A DNA stretch of 64,000 bases from JBBQYD01 sp942493075 (GTDB lineage: Bacteria > Verrucomicrobiota > Verrucomicrobiia > Limisphaerales > UBA8199): the NCBI GenBank assembly GCA_942493075.1, contig OW818681.1, forward strand, positions 6,138,001-6,202,000, read 5' to 3'. The notes beneath the pieces are model-generated. The model worked only from the letters and a program-made list of their open reading frames with translations, did not search any database and was not told the DNA's origin. Numbering within the stretch: the stretch's first letter is position 1; every line of letters begins with the position of its first letter. The position numbers and the translations under genes are program-made. Of the stretch, positions 50,850 to 60,409 are shown one piece after another.

Positions 50850-52493
50850 TCAAAAGTCCTTAAAATCGGAGCGCGTGGATGTCTCTGCTCCCAGGCTGAG
50901 GTTGGCAGAGGAATGGCGGACTGGCGATTTGACGGGCTTAGCGCTGTTTCCGTGTCCATTGTTGCCTTTACCGCTGCCATTGGTGGCATAAAGTGGATGG
51001 GGATTCCGAGGCGCAGGCTTCTTCCCAGCCGGCGTTGGTGCTGCGGCTGAACCCCCTACTAAAGTCAGTAATTCTGCCACGGCTTCCTTCATGGTTCCGG
51101 CTTGAGCATTCAGCTCCTGGGCAGCACTCGCGCTTTCCTCGGCTGTGGCCGCATTGTGCTGTGTCACTTTATCCATCTGGCTGACCGCAGTGTTCAACTG
51201 TCCGATGCCTTGGCTTTGCTCGCGTGAGGCGTTGGCCACGGATGCAGCCAGTTCATCCACCTGGCGCGCTTTGGTCACAATTTCTGAAAGGCTGGCAGCC
51301 ACTTTGCCGCTGATCTGAACTCCGTGCTGGCTCTTGGAAACCGAGTCGGAAATCATCTCCGCAGTCTCCTTCGCGGCAGTGGCCGCCCGCTGGGCCAGAT
51401 TACGCACCTCATCAGCCACAACGGCAAACCCCATGCCAGCCTCTCCCGCCCGCGCGGCTTCAACGGCTGCGTTCAGGGCCAACAGGTTGGTTTGAAATGC
51501 AATCTCGTCGATGGTCTTAACAATTTTGGCCACGGCGTCGCTTGCGTTCATGATGTCCTTCATCGCGGAGGACATGGCTTGCATGTCGTTTGCCCCGGTG
51601 TCGCCGGCCTGGCGCGCAGCGGTGGCGAGTTGCTTCACCTGCTCTGCGGTCTCGGTGTTGCGTTGCGTCATGCTGGCCATTTCCTCAAGCGACGCGCTTG
51701 TCTCTTCCAGCGAGGCAGCCTGCTCGCTGGCTCCCTCCGCCAGGCTGTGGCTTGCCTTCGAAAGGGATTCCCCGGACTGATGGACTTGATCGGAGCTCGT
51801 GGAGAGGCGGTTTACCAAGGCACCCAGCAATCGGCGAATGCGAACGGAACTAAAACTTACCACCAGGACAACCAGCAAGGCCGCTACGATATTGGCGGAG
51901 CCAAAGCCCAGCACCGAGCCTTTGATCCTGGCAAAACCGTCAACCGTCTCGCTCAGGCGTTGTGCCGAGAACTGATCACAATAAGCCTGCAGATTGTCAG
52001 ATGCAGTCATGAGCTGCTTCACTTGCTCCGGCACCTCGCTGTCCAGAACTTGCATCGCCCCGGCAAAGTCCTTGTCAACCTTGGCACGCAAACGATCCAT
52101 GGTGTTCACATAGCTCGTCAGGCTCTTCTCTACAGCCTCAACCAATTTTTTTCCTTCCCCCGTGGGAAAAATCTTTTGAAGCTGACCCATCAGTTTGAGG
52201 TTCTGCTGGTGCAATCCATCGACAAGGGAGGCCTTGGCAGGACGCTCAGCTTCCTGGACAAACATGAGTTCGTAAGAGTGCAGCCGGTAGAGGTTAAGAT
52301 TCTGTTTCAGCATGCCCACGCTGTTGAGACTGGGAATGCCCTCCTTTTCCAACCCGGAGGTTGCCAGTGTTCCCTGCTGGCACACACGCCACAGAATGGC
52401 GCCTTGAATACCAAGAAACACAAGAAGAAGGGCTGCCAGTGCAAGGATGATCTGGAAGGTGTTACGAATGGACCAAAATTGGGATTTTCTCAT
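50850..52493 (-). CDS. Methyl-accepting chemotaxis protein
   Basis: 547 residues. First membrane segment about 13-34 (FQIILALAALLLVFLGIQGAI), a helical periplasmic part (ligand-binding four-helix-bundle type), second membrane segment about 200-220 (NIVAALLVVLVVSFS), then the cytoplasmic signalling coiled coil with the conserved tip DEIAFQTNLLALNAAVEAAR followed by AGMGFAVVADEVRNLAQRAA. A canonical HAMP is not obvious after the second membrane segment. Methylation helices contain the usual E/Q runs (EEMASMTQRNTETAEQ). It follows a porin and a binding-protein gene, so it may sense what they transport. Confidence 0.92.
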   Translation of the reverse strand: MRKSQFWSIRNTFQIILALAALLLVFLGIQGAILWRVCQQGTLATSGLEKEGIPSLNSVGMLKQNLNLYRLHSYELMFVQEAERPAKASLVDGLHQQNLKLMGQLQKIFPTGEGKKLVEAVEKSLTSYVNTMDRLRAKVDKDFAGAMQVLDSEVPEQVKQLMTASDNLQAYCDQFSAQRLSETVDGFARIKGSVLGFGSANIVAALLVVLVVSFSSVRIRRLLGALVNRLSTSSDQVHQSGESLSKASHSLAEGASEQAASLEETSASLEEMASMTQRNTETAEQVKQLATAARQAGDTGANDMQAMSSAMKDIMNASDAVAKIVKTIDEIAFQTNLLALNAAVEAARAGEAGMGFAVVADEVRNLAQRAATAAKETAEMISDSVSKSQHGVQISGKVAASLSEIVTKARQVDELAASVANASREQSQGIGQLNTAVSQMDKVTQHNAATAEESASAAQELNAQAGTMKEAVAELLTLVGGSAAAPTPAGKKPAPRNPHPLYATNGSGKGNNGHGNSAKPVKSPVRHSSANLSLGAETSTRSDFKDF

Positions 52494-52573
52494 GATACGG
52501 GTCCGAGGCTAATGGTAAACGGCTGGTGGCAGGCAGCGGCCTGCCATGTGTGGCGGCCGCTGCCCGGAAGACA

Positions 52574-52996
52574 TTATTTGATCTCGATCTTCTTGACACC
52601 TTTCAACTCGGCGTTGGCAGGAACGATCGCAATAGCGCCCTTGGTCGAGGACACGAGAGCCACGGCGCTGGCAGCGTCATCTGCTTTCTTGGGTTGCTGG
52701 CCCCGGCCAGAGAAGGTCAGGCGTTGCCAGAATGTTTTGAACGCGCTCGTATCCATGCCACTGGCCTCTTTAAGCGCGGCGTCGGTCTTCTCGGTGATAT
52801 AGACAATGGTCACGGCCTGGCCACCCTCCCAGAACATCGTCTTGCCCGTGTAAATGTCTTTGAGCGCGGCGGTCGTAAGGCTCGCGCTGGGCGCGCCTTC
52901 GTTGGCGATCACAACGCCGTCCAGGGCCAGAGCCTGCAATGCGCCGGCAAGCAAGACGCCGGCAAGCAAACCTATCTTGGTGCAAATAGTCATCAT
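52574..52996 (-). CDS. Small periplasmic binding-protein-like (phosphate ABC-type) protein
   Basis: 140 residues. A signal peptide (IGLLAGVLLAGALQALA) is followed by LDGVVIANEGAPSASLTTAA and LKDIYTGKTMFWEGGQAVTI, the short type of phosphate-binding-like fold found in stand-alone substrate-binding proteins, then FKTFWQRLTFSGRGQQPKK and VSSTKGAIAIVPANAELKG. Much shorter than classical PstS. Likely periplasmic. It sits 24 bp after the outer-membrane protein gene and 80 bp before the chemoreceptor gene, all on one strand. Confidence 0.85.
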   Translation of the reverse strand: MMTICTKIGLLAGVLLAGALQALALDGVVIANEGAPSASLTTAALKDIYTGKTMFWEGGQAVTIVYITEKTDAALKEASGMDTSAFKTFWQRLTFSGRGQQPKKADDAASAVALVSSTKGAIAIVPANAELKGVKKIEIK

Positions 52997-53020
52997 CTCA
53001 AGTCCTTTGTCGTTCCAGGT

Positions 53021-54316
53021 TTAGAAGCTGAATGTTGACTTCAAGGCCAGCATGAACCACCCATCGTCATCCCGGTTTGCGTTCCTGGCGTCGTTCTGCA
53101 GCAACGATGTACCTCGGATATAGTGTCCTTCCACCTTGAGAATCCACCAGTCTGTCGGGTCAAACCGGACTGAAAGGGCCAAGTCTCTCTGGGAAGCATC
53201 TGAATTCCCGGAGCGGTTATGAACATCCTGGTAAAATTCCGTATAGTAGGTGCCAACTTCCAACCAGCTGTTGAACCGTTTTGCTGCTCCTGCATACCAG
53301 CAATCTGGCGCTCTGGCCCCCTTGCTGGAGGAGGAAAAAGCTGGCAGCGGCACGTTGCCAGAATAGACTCTCTGATTCTGGTCATAGCTGAAATCGTATG
53401 TGAAATACTCCGCCTGAAAGGTCCAGGAGTTCCAAACATACTCCAGCGAGTATTGCTGCATGAAGATGTCACCAGAGGAGTCTATCTTTGCGGCCAGCGG
53501 CCCGAAAGGCCCCGCGCCCATCGGAGAGGAAAGTTTGTAACCAAAATCGAAGAACTGGGCAAGCATGACGCCTGCGCGCAATCCATTGACTGGGGTGTTC
53601 CACCACAACTGCCCTCCCACCACAAGCGGTTGCTCGAATTCGTGGAGCTTCACATTCTTGCCATTAACAATCCAGCGGGCTACACCTCCTTCTTCTGAGA
53701 GATTCATCATTCCGCCAAAAAGTTCATACGAAAGGCTTCCTGCTTTGGCGAGCGAGAGGTTGCCGAACAGTTCTCCGCCATCCATGGATGTGCTGAAATC
53801 ACGCCAGCGCGCGTCGTACATGCCTTGAGGCAGCAAGACTGAGGTGCGTGCCATGTCCAGATCCTGAATGTGATTGTAGATGCCACCAGGCCGCCGGATC
53901 CGTCCCCCGCGCACGCCGATCTTGTCATTGAACGTGTACTCCACCAGGGCATAATCGAGAAACGGTTCGAGATTCCCGACATCTCCCATGTCGAATGCGA
54001 ACCCCTGCACTGCAATGCGCGTTCGTTTGAAAGGCGAGTACGACGCATTAAGACCCATTTCAGTATACTGGAATGACCCATCTGTCGTGTTCCCAAAATA
54101 ATTGTAATCGCTCGAGTAGAGGAACCCCTGGCTGCCAAATCCATGAAAACTGACTGTCTGGTTCGTGCCGAGGTTCAGATCCCAGGCGCCGGCCGTGACC
54201 CCACAGCCGCAGGCCAGAGCAAGGAGGCCATGCCGCCTCAAGCTGCTCCAGTTCGACAATTGGCCTTTCTCTTTCGAGTTGCTTTTCTGTACGGTCTGAT
54301 TGTGTTTCTTTTTCAT
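53021..54316 (-). CDS. Porin-like outer-membrane beta-barrel protein
   Basis: 431 residues from the ATG at 54316 (the frame extends further, but this ATG gives a basic N-region and hydrophobic stretch HGLLALACGCGVTAGAW). Alternating aromatic/Gly strands (NQTVSFHGFGSQGFLYSSDY, QYSLEYVWNSWTFQAEYFTY, VGTYYTEFYQDVHN) and a C-terminal F (ALKSTFSF) fit an outer-membrane beta-barrel of the porin type. It heads the porin/binding protein/chemoreceptor operon. Solute unknown; the binding protein suggests phosphate or another small anion (inference). Confidence 0.85.
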   Translation of the reverse strand: MKKKHNQTVQKSNSKEKGQLSNWSSLRRHGLLALACGCGVTAGAWDLNLGTNQTVSFHGFGSQGFLYSSDYNYFGNTTDGSFQYTEMGLNASYSPFKRTRIAVQGFAFDMGDVGNLEPFLDYALVEYTFNDKIGVRGGRIRRPGGIYNHIQDLDMARTSVLLPQGMYDARWRDFSTSMDGGELFGNLSLAKAGSLSYELFGGMMNLSEEGGVARWIVNGKNVKLHEFEQPLVVGGQLWWNTPVNGLRAGVMLAQFFDFGYKLSSPMGAGPFGPLAAKIDSSGDIFMQQYSLEYVWNSWTFQAEYFTYDFSYDQNQRVYSGNVPLPAFSSSSKGARAPDCWYAGAAKRFNSWLEVGTYYTEFYQDVHNRSGNSDASQRDLALSVRFDPTDWWILKVEGHYIRGTSLLQNDARNANRDDDGWFMLALKSTFSF

Positions 54317-54540
54317 GACTCTTTTGTGGTGGGAAAGCTTCACCATTCTGTGGCGTCCCTTAACCCCTGCGCTTTGTCTTTGCCCGGGCTTGCAGCGCTC
54401 ACATGCAAAACCCAGGCGCTTCCTGCGGATGGACGGCCCTTGGCCCTTCCATCCGATTCCTACGTGTCCATTCTGTGTGGACGTGAACACTTCTAGCCCC
54501 TTATCGGTTGTTGGGAGAAAAACATTAAATTTCTTTTGCT

Positions 54541-54963
54541 AATATTTTAAGCACCTTGAGCGTCTTTGCTTCGTTGCGTGACATTCCTCCTTTTTCGGGA
54601 ATCCTTCTGTCTCCGGGCTGTTGCACGGACGGCACACGGACACCACGGACCGTGCACGGACGGAACCGCCGGAAACAAAAGAGTTCCTGGGAGTCTTTTT
54701 CGGGGGCTCCCTGTTAGCCCTTCGCTACCTTGGTCTTCCTTCGTGTAAAAAGTTTTGCAGGGGCACAGCAAGAAATTTGAACAGAAGGGAGACCAAGGAA
54801 GCGAAGAAGAAAGACTGCTTTGAAGAGAATGGGAGCGATACATATGAGCCCTGGTAAGAACTCTGTTCCCCCTTCGCTAGCTTCGTCTTCCTTGGTGTGA
54901 AAGGTTTTATTGGTTCTCCTTCTGTACTCTGTTCCTTCTGTCTTGCTGTTCCTGTCCCCCTCT
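54541..54963. repeat. Intergenic stretch with imperfect inverted repeats
   Basis: No gene. CTTCGCTACCTTGGTCTTCC (54720-54739) is inverted as GGGAGACCAAGGAAGCGAAG (54787-54806), and a third similar copy starts near 54872 (CTTCGCTAGCTTCGTCTTCC). Words of this kind are frequent between verrucomicrobial genes. Confidence 0.55.
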
Positions 54964-55185
54964 CTAACCAACCTTGCCGTAGTGTGGCGGGATCGAATTT
55001 GTGGACTTGATCCGGTCCATTTCGATCGTCTCAAGGGTGTCAGATTGCCGCTGGATATGTTTTTTTAACTGTGCGATCTCCCTCGCCTGCTCGGTGACCA
55101 CGCCATTTAGCTGTTCGGTCAAATGTTCCATGTGGGCAACAGCGGCTTCCAACCGGGTAAACCGTTCAGCAACCTCATCATTCAT
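54964..55185 (-). CDS. slyX: SlyX family protein
   Basis: 73 residues from the ATG at 55185; the longer frame to 55293 adds a non-homologous, low-complexity N-terminus. FTRLEAAVAHMEHLTEQLNG, then QAREIAQLKKHIQRQSDTLE, gives the coiled coil of SlyX, and SIPPHYGKVG is the family's Pro-His-Tyr C-terminus. Small cytosolic protein of unclear function, common in proteobacteria and some PVC bacteria. Confidence 0.85.
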   Translation of the reverse strand: MNDEVAERFTRLEAAVAHMEHLTEQLNGVVTEQAREIAQLKKHIQRQSDTLETIEMDRIKSTNSIPPHYGKVG

Positions 55186-55416
55186 GGCGCCAGTGTGGCC
55201 ACCGATTCGATCGGGGCAAGCCCTGAAGGAGTTGAAAGTTGAGGGTTGAAAGTTGAAAAAACCTGGGTCCCCCATCCTGTCCATCTTGTTCATCCTGTCA
55301 AAAAAGTCAGCATCCCGCCGGTCGCATTTTCTTCAATGAAAGTGGTCGTTGAATTGACAACTGCCCTGGAGTCTGGCTTAATTTCTGCCCGCCGGTGTTT
55401 CCGGCTCAGGCCGTGT

Positions 55417-55502
<86 letters not shown>

Positions 55503-55509
55503 CCTTCTA

Positions 55510-55615
55510 CCCTGATCCGTAATCCGTAATTACGTGAGGCTGGGGTGATGCGGCAAGCTGGAGGAAGGTCTTCCCCTTCCCTTTACGGATCACACCTCAC
55601 GGATTACGGGTTAAT
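55510..55615. repeat. CGT-word inverted repeat
   Basis: GATCCGTAATCCGTAATTAC and GTGAGG on the left are mirrored by CCTCACGGATTACGGG on the right. Same word family as at 4560-4745 and 62115-62590. It lies between tRNA-Tyr and pyk. Confidence 0.65.
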
Positions 55616-55679
55616 CCTCCCCCAGCTCCGCCCTTAAAAATCTTTCAAACGAACGATTTCTCAGTAAGCTCTCGCCCCA

Positions 55680-57101
55680 ATGAAACGCGCCAATCTGCGC
55701 AAAACAAAAATCGTTGCAACGCTGGGTCCCGCTACGGATTCGGCGGAGATGATCGGCCAATTAATTGATGCCGGTGTTAATGTCTTTCGTCTGAACATGT
55801 CTCACGCTCCCCATGATTGGGTGCGTCGCGTAGTTACCGATATCCGGGAGATTTCAGCAAACCTCCAGCAGCATGTGGCCATCATGATGGATACTCAGGG
55901 CCCGGCGATTCGCACCGGAGACCTGAGCATGCCTCTGGACCTCAAGCCCGGCCAGAAGTTTACCCTCACAGTCCGTGGTGAAAAGAGCGAGGAAGAAGCC
56001 TCGGTCGACGTGAACTACGCCAACTTTGTCAATGACATCGCCGTAGGTGATGTGGTTTTGCTCGATAATGGCGCGCTCGAAATGAAGGTGCTGGCCAAGA
56101 CCGGCAATAAAGTGAAGTGCGAAGTGCTCACTTCGGGCAAGTTGGGAAGCCGACGTCATATCAATTTGCCGGGTGTTAAGGTAAGCCTGCCTGCGCTCAC
56201 AGCCAAAGACATCAAGGATGTCATGCTCGGGCTTGAGGTGAAGGTGGATCTCATCGCTTTGTCTTTCGTGCGCGAAGCGCGCGATCTGCTCCAGTTGCGC
56301 GAGTTGTTTGCCGATCAACACCAGAAGCCTTTTGTTATAGCAAAGATCGAGGATCAACAAGCCGTGATGAACCTGGATGCCATCGTCAATGAAGCGGATG
56401 GCATTATGATCGCCCGTGGCGACCTGGGCATCGAGATTCCCTTTGAAGATCTTCCGATTGTGCAACGGCGTGTGGTGAAGACCTGTCTGCACATGGGCAA
56501 GCCTGTCATTGTGGCCACTCACATGCTCGAAAGCATGATCGTCTCACCCATGCCGACTCGTGCAGAAGTTACGGATGTTGCCAACGCTGTCTATGAGCAG
56601 GCGGATGCCATCATGCTGAGCGGCGAGACGACCGTTGGTAAATTCCCTCTTAAATGCATCGAAGTGTTTCATCGCGTAGCCACGCGCATTGAGGCAACTG
56701 GCATGCCTGACTTTCAGGCTGACCCTATTCTCAGCACTCCCCGCCAAAAACTCGTGAAGAGCGCGGTGGTTATGGCCGATGAATTGAAAGCGGCAGCGGT
56801 GCTGGTCATTACCCGCGGCGGCAACATGGCGCGATATACCGCCTGGCTGCGCCCGAGGCATTCTCGAATTTACGCACTTTGTCCCCGCGATGAAGTGGCG
56901 CGGCCACTGGCTCTCTGTTGGGGTATTACGCCGATGGTTGTGCCTTTCGACATGATCAATCCGGAAAACACTATTGAGGCATCCCTCAAAATAATGAAGG
57001 ACCAGGGCCGTTTTCAGCCGGGAAGCACCATCGTGATCATCGGTTCGATCATGGTCAACGAAGACAACATCGTTGACGCCGTCCAGATGCGCGTTATCTG
57101 A
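55680..57101 (+). CDS. pyk: Pyruvate kinase
   Basis: 473 residues, usual length. RKTKIVATLGPATDSAEMIG opens the TIM barrel; FRLNMSHAPHDWVRRVV, then MMDTQGPAIRTG, and the catalytic-loop IMIARGDLGIEIPFEDLPIV with the Mg/K-binding residues are all present, as is ADAIMLSGETTVGKFPLKCI. The C-terminal domain ends in GSTIVIIGSIMVNEDNIVDA. Converts phosphoenolpyruvate and ADP to pyruvate and ATP. It converges with dnaN with a 16-bp gap. Confidence 0.97.
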   Translation: MKRANLRKTKIVATLGPATDSAEMIGQLIDAGVNVFRLNMSHAPHDWVRRVVTDIREISANLQQHVAIMMDTQGPAIRTGDLSMPLDLKPGQKFTLTVRGEKSEEEASVDVNYANFVNDIAVGDVVLLDNGALEMKVLAKTGNKVKCEVLTSGKLGSRRHINLPGVKVSLPALTAKDIKDVMLGLEVKVDLIALSFVREARDLLQLRELFADQHQKPFVIAKIEDQQAVMNLDAIVNEADGIMIARGDLGIEIPFEDLPIVQRRVVKTCLHMGKPVIVATHMLESMIVSPMPTRAEVTDVANAVYEQADAIMLSGETTVGKFPLKCIEVFHRVATRIEATGMPDFQADPILSTPRQKLVKSAVVMADELKAAAVLVITRGGNMARYTAWLRPRHSRIYALCPRDEVARPLALCWGITPMVVPFDMINPENTIEASLKIMKDQGRFQPGSTIVIIGSIMVNEDNIVDAVQMRVI

Positions 57102-57117
57102 TCCTGACCGCCTGAGT

Positions 57118-58227
57118 TCAACTCAGGCGCATCGGCATTACAACATAGAGGAACGGGCCGTTGATCTTCAACACGCCCGGGCTCAATTCATCGATGAGTT
57201 CGATGAACACTTCGTCATTTGGCAACGCGTTCAACGGGTCAATCAGATACTTCGGGTTGAACGCAATGGCGATGTCAGGCCCTTTGTAATTGATCGCCAG
57301 AGATTCTTTGGCTTCACCCACTTCAGGAGCATTCGCGGTAATCTCCAGCTTGTTCTTGCCAAAACTCAGCTTCACTGAGTTCGACTTCTCATTCGTCATG
57401 ATTTCCGCACGGCGCAAGGCATGAAGGAATTCCTCACGGGCCAGCGGAACGCGCTCGCGTGTCTCGGCCGGGATTACCTGCCTATAGTTCGGGTAGTTGC
57501 CTTCAATGAGCTTGCTGACAATCAGGATTCCGGAACCCTTCTCGTCCTTCAGGAAAAATGATGAGTAATTATCTCCGTACCGCATTTCCACTTCACCTTT
57601 ATCGGTGAGCAGCCGGTTGAGTTCATTCACCGTTTTGCCCGGCAGAATGAATTCGCCCTGGCTCACATCCGTGACATCCACTTCCTCATCAGCGAGGGCG
57701 AGGCGGCGTCCGTCTGTGGCCACAACCGTCATTTTGTGGTCCTTGAGGCTGATGAAAATGCCATTCAACACGTAACGGGATTCATCCGTGGAGATCGCAA
57801 AGGATGTTTTGCGGATCATGCTTTTGAGCGTTTCCTGTGAGAGCACGATCTTGCGGTCATCCTTCAACTGAGGGATGGGAGGAAATTCGTCGGCGCTGAG
57901 GCCGTTGATTTTGTAAAACGACGCGCCGGAGGAAATGGAACACAGGTGCTTTTCGTCCACCTCGAGATCGATTTCGAGGTTGGTGAGCTCACGCACGATG
58001 CCGAAGAGCTTTTTAACGGGCACCGTAGATGAGCCAGGACTCTTCACCTTGGCTTCCACGGAGCAGGAGACTGTGACGTCCAGGTCGGTGGCTATAAACT
58101 CCAGGCGGTCATTCTCGGCGCGCAAAAGGACATTGGACAAAATGGGCAATGTCGTGCGCGTGCTGACCACGTTCTGCACGGTTTGCAATCCGTTAATGAT
58201 CTGCTCCTTCGAGATGGTCAGGTTCAT
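57118..58227 (-). CDS. dnaN: DNA polymerase III sliding clamp, beta subunit
   Basis: 369 residues, typical length. Opening NLTISKEQIINGLQTVQNVV then TRTTLPILSNVLLRAENDRL is characteristic. Internal SFAISTDESRYVLNGIFISL and MTVVATDGRRLALADEEVDV mark the second clamp domain, and the C-terminus ends GPFLYVVMPMRLS. Forms the ring dimer that tethers polymerase to DNA. dnaN is normally beside dnaA near the origin; no dnaA is in the window. Upstream on the same strand is a cysteine desulfurase gene, 206 bp away. Confidence 0.97.
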   Translation of the reverse strand: MNLTISKEQIINGLQTVQNVVSTRTTLPILSNVLLRAENDRLEFIATDLDVTVSCSVEAKVKSPGSSTVPVKKLFGIVRELTNLEIDLEVDEKHLCSISSGASFYKINGLSADEFPPIPQLKDDRKIVLSQETLKSMIRKTSFAISTDESRYVLNGIFISLKDHKMTVVATDGRRLALADEEVDVTDVSQGEFILPGKTVNELNRLLTDKGEVEMRYGDNYSSFFLKDEKGSGILIVSKLIEGNYPNYRQVIPAETRERVPLAREEFLHALRRAEIMTNEKSNSVKLSFGKNKLEITANAPEVGEAKESLAINYKGPDIAIAFNPKYLIDPLNALPNDEVFIELIDELSPGVLKINGPFLYVVMPMRLS

Positions 58228-58433
58228 GCGTGCCTTAATAGGTACTTGTTTATGTACACTAAACTATCCGTATTATGGGGTGTGAATAAGCCAAACAACC
58301 CGCAGTGTCAAGGTCAGGTCAACGACTTGCGCATTGAAAATACCATGGATAGTTCTACCCATTCCAGCTAGTAACTCCGGGAACCCATGGGTTATTCACC
58401 CTATGCGCATCTCATTCACACTCTATTGGGTAG
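58228..58433. other. dnaN upstream region with possible weak DnaA-box-like words
   Basis: GTGTGAATAAG (near 58280) and TTATTCACCC (near 58392) face each other and resemble relaxed DnaA boxes (TTATNCACA); neither is perfect. No origin-like AT-rich unwinding element is obvious. Confidence 0.3.
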
Positions 58434-59585
58434 TTATGCGTGATGTTGTGCACGGGCAACAATACCCGGCAAAACCTTCAACACATAATCTACCTCCGCT
58501 TCGGTTGATTCGCGGCCCAAAGAAAACCGCACCAGCGAATTTGCCCATTCAGCTTTGCCAAGCGCCGCAATGACATGCGACGGCTCTAACGACCCCGCCG
58601 AACAAGCCGACCCGCTGGAAGCGCAGACCCCTTCGAGATCCAGCGCCGCCAATAAAGCGATACTATCCGATCTCGGCGCAATCAGCGAGACTGTATTTGA
58701 GAGGCAGTTTTGGCTGTCTCCGACGAGATGGATTCCTTGGATGCGTTCCAAGCCTGAACGTAATCGCCGCGTCAGGGCGCGGAGTTGTGGTTCCGGGAAT
58801 ACGGGGGTCTGTATAAAATTCTCCACACACTCCACTAAACCAGCTATTCCAGCCAGGTTCTCAGTACCGGCACGCCGTTCATTCTCGTGTCCGCCTCCAT
58901 GAATGATCGGCTCAGGCAACAGAGGTGAACGTATATATAAGAGCCCGGCGCCTTTTGGCCCATGCATCTTATGCGCGCAAACGGACACCAGGTCCGCCTG
59001 AAAATCCGCTATTTGCCCGACAGGCTCTTTTCCGAACCATTGCACGGCATCAGTATGAAACAAGACACCGCGGTCGCGGCATAGGGCACCCAGTTCGGCT
59101 ACGGGCTGCTTTGTGCCGATTTCGTTATTTGCCGCCATTACCGAAACAAGAATAGTATCTGTTCGAATGGCACGTTCCAGATCTGCTACAGAAACCCGGC
59201 CTGTTTCATCTACCGGGAGCATAGTGAGCTCGAAACCTTCATGTTTGGTCAGATACTGACAGGGATGCATCACCGCATGATGCTCCACGGCGGAGATTAT
59301 GATGTGGCGCCCTTTATGACGCAGGTGGCGTGCGGTGCCAAAAATTGCGAGATTAGAGCTTTCGGTTCCCCCACTAGTAAAAACAATCTCACTCGGTTTA
59401 CAGGAAAGCGCGCGAGCGACACGGTCGCGTGCATCATCAAGCCAGGCTCGAGCGCGTCGGCCGATTCGATGGACACTGGAAGGGTTGCCCCAATTGACGT
59501 CCAGGAGCGGTAGCATGGCCTCACGCACTTTGGAATCCAGAGGCGTGGTGGCGTTGTAATCGAAATAGATGGTCTGCACCGGCAC
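58434..59585 (-). CDS. Cysteine desulfurase (NifS/IscS family)
   Basis: 383 residues. YFDYNATTPLDSKVREAMLP is the class V aminotransferase N-terminus; EHHAVMHPC contains the PLP-region His, SVCAHKMHGPKGAG holds the Schiff-base Lys, and VCASSGSACSAGSLEPSHVI the catalytic Cys loop. Mobilises sulfur from cysteine for Fe-S clusters or tRNA thiolation. No scaffold gene (iscU) is adjacent, so a specific cellular role is not assigned. The next gene on the strand is dnaN. Confidence 0.93.
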   Translation of the reverse strand: MPVQTIYFDYNATTPLDSKVREAMLPLLDVNWGNPSSVHRIGRRARAWLDDARDRVARALSCKPSEIVFTSGGTESSNLAIFGTARHLRHKGRHIIISAVEHHAVMHPCQYLTKHEGFELTMLPVDETGRVSVADLERAIRTDTILVSVMAANNEIGTKQPVAELGALCRDRGVLFHTDAVQWFGKEPVGQIADFQADLVSVCAHKMHGPKGAGLLYIRSPLLPEPIIHGGGHENERRAGTENLAGIAGLVECVENFIQTPVFPEPQLRALTRRLRSGLERIQGIHLVGDSQNCLSNTVSLIAPRSDSIALLAALDLEGVCASSGSACSAGSLEPSHVIAALGKAEWANSLVRFSLGRESTEAEVDYVLKVLPGIVARAQHHA

Positions 59586-59697
59586 GGGAGGAGACTACAG
59601 CAAGAGGACGATCGAGAGAAGACGGGATACGGACAGGATAATGGAAAAAGACTGAAAATGAGGACAGGATGACAGGATTTCTCAAAGACAAGGCAAA

Positions 59698-59883
59698 CTA
59701 ATTCAAGCTCTTCTTAAAGAAAAACACTCCAACAAAGCTGTGTGTCATTGCAGCTAAAGAACACATGATCTTCGGCTTTGGCTCCTTAGAAAGAACCGCC
59801 GCACCTATAAGACACATGGCACAAAACATGAACCCAATGCCTCGTAAGCGGTTAGCACTTTTTGGATCTAAAATCATTTTCAT
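59698..59883 (-). CDS. Small membrane protein, unknown function
   Basis: 61 residues from the ATG at 59883. Two hydrophobic stretches (GIGFMFCAMCLIGAAVL; CSLAAMTHSFVGVFFF) flanked by basic residues. The preceding candidate terminator and promoter (59935-60154) lie on the same strand, so it could be preceded by an attenuated leader. Not recognised; may not be translated. Confidence 0.4.
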   Translation of the reverse strand: MKMILDPKSANRLRGIGFMFCAMCLIGAAVLSKEPKPKIMCSLAAMTHSFVGVFFFKKSLN

Positions 59884-59934
59884 GGGTGCAATCAGAATAA
59901 ACAAGATCCATCTCTCCAGCCAACTAATAAAGGC

Positions 59935-60119
59935 AAAAAAAACCGGGCTAGTCAGTCAGGGGGTGACCGAAGAGCCCGGGGAATTTTCGAAACAGTACAA
60001 CAGTAGGATTTCGTAGAACATCGATTGCGAGCTGTACCAACTCGGAACCGAAATTTTAAAAATTCTTCAAAGATCATCGCTCGTTAGAGCGTTAACGGCC
60101 AATCTTCAGTGGCTGTCTG
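59935..60119 (-). ncRNA. Candidate small RNA or leader RNA with own promoter and terminator
   Basis: On the minus strand TTGACA (60149-60154) and TTAACT (60126-60131) are separated by 17 bp. About 185 nt after the predicted start, a CCGGGCT/AGCCCGG stem (59943-59949 with 59973-59979) is followed by eight T's. Internal stem CGCTC/GAGCG is also visible. No known RNA family is recognised. It may be an independent small RNA, or the leader/attenuator of the small gene at 59698-59883. Confidence 0.5.
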
Positions 60120-60125
60120 AGGTAG

Positions 60126-60154
60126 AGTTAATCATAATCCTCATTCACTGTCAA
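60126..60154 (-). promoter_or_regulatory. Candidate promoter for the 59.9-60.1 kb RNA
   Basis: TTGACA at 60149-60154 and TTAACT at 60126-60131 (minus-strand reading), 17-bp spacer. A full consensus -35 with an imperfect -10. Confidence 0.5.
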
Positions 60155-60409
60155 TTCATAGTGTAAAGTATCACTTACACTACTAACCCTCATTAGCCCC
60201 ATTCCGCTCCTTGGCTCACCTTTACCCTACCCCATCTCTGGCTCTTTGCAACAGATTTGCTTCCCTACACAGCTCCATACGAAAGGAAATTTTACCACCA
60301 CCGCGTGTTTTCCCCGCAAAATCACCGGATTCATTCCACCACCCTCAGATCGAGCGGTGCTTTTTTCTCTTGCTCGCCTCCCCTGCCCGGCTGATGGTTT
60401 AGCTGCTGT

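Noticed and set aside
59935..60119. 6S RNA as an explanation for the candidate transcript
   Set aside because: The length fits, but the 5' and 3' halves do not form the long rod with a central bubble expected of 6S RNA.
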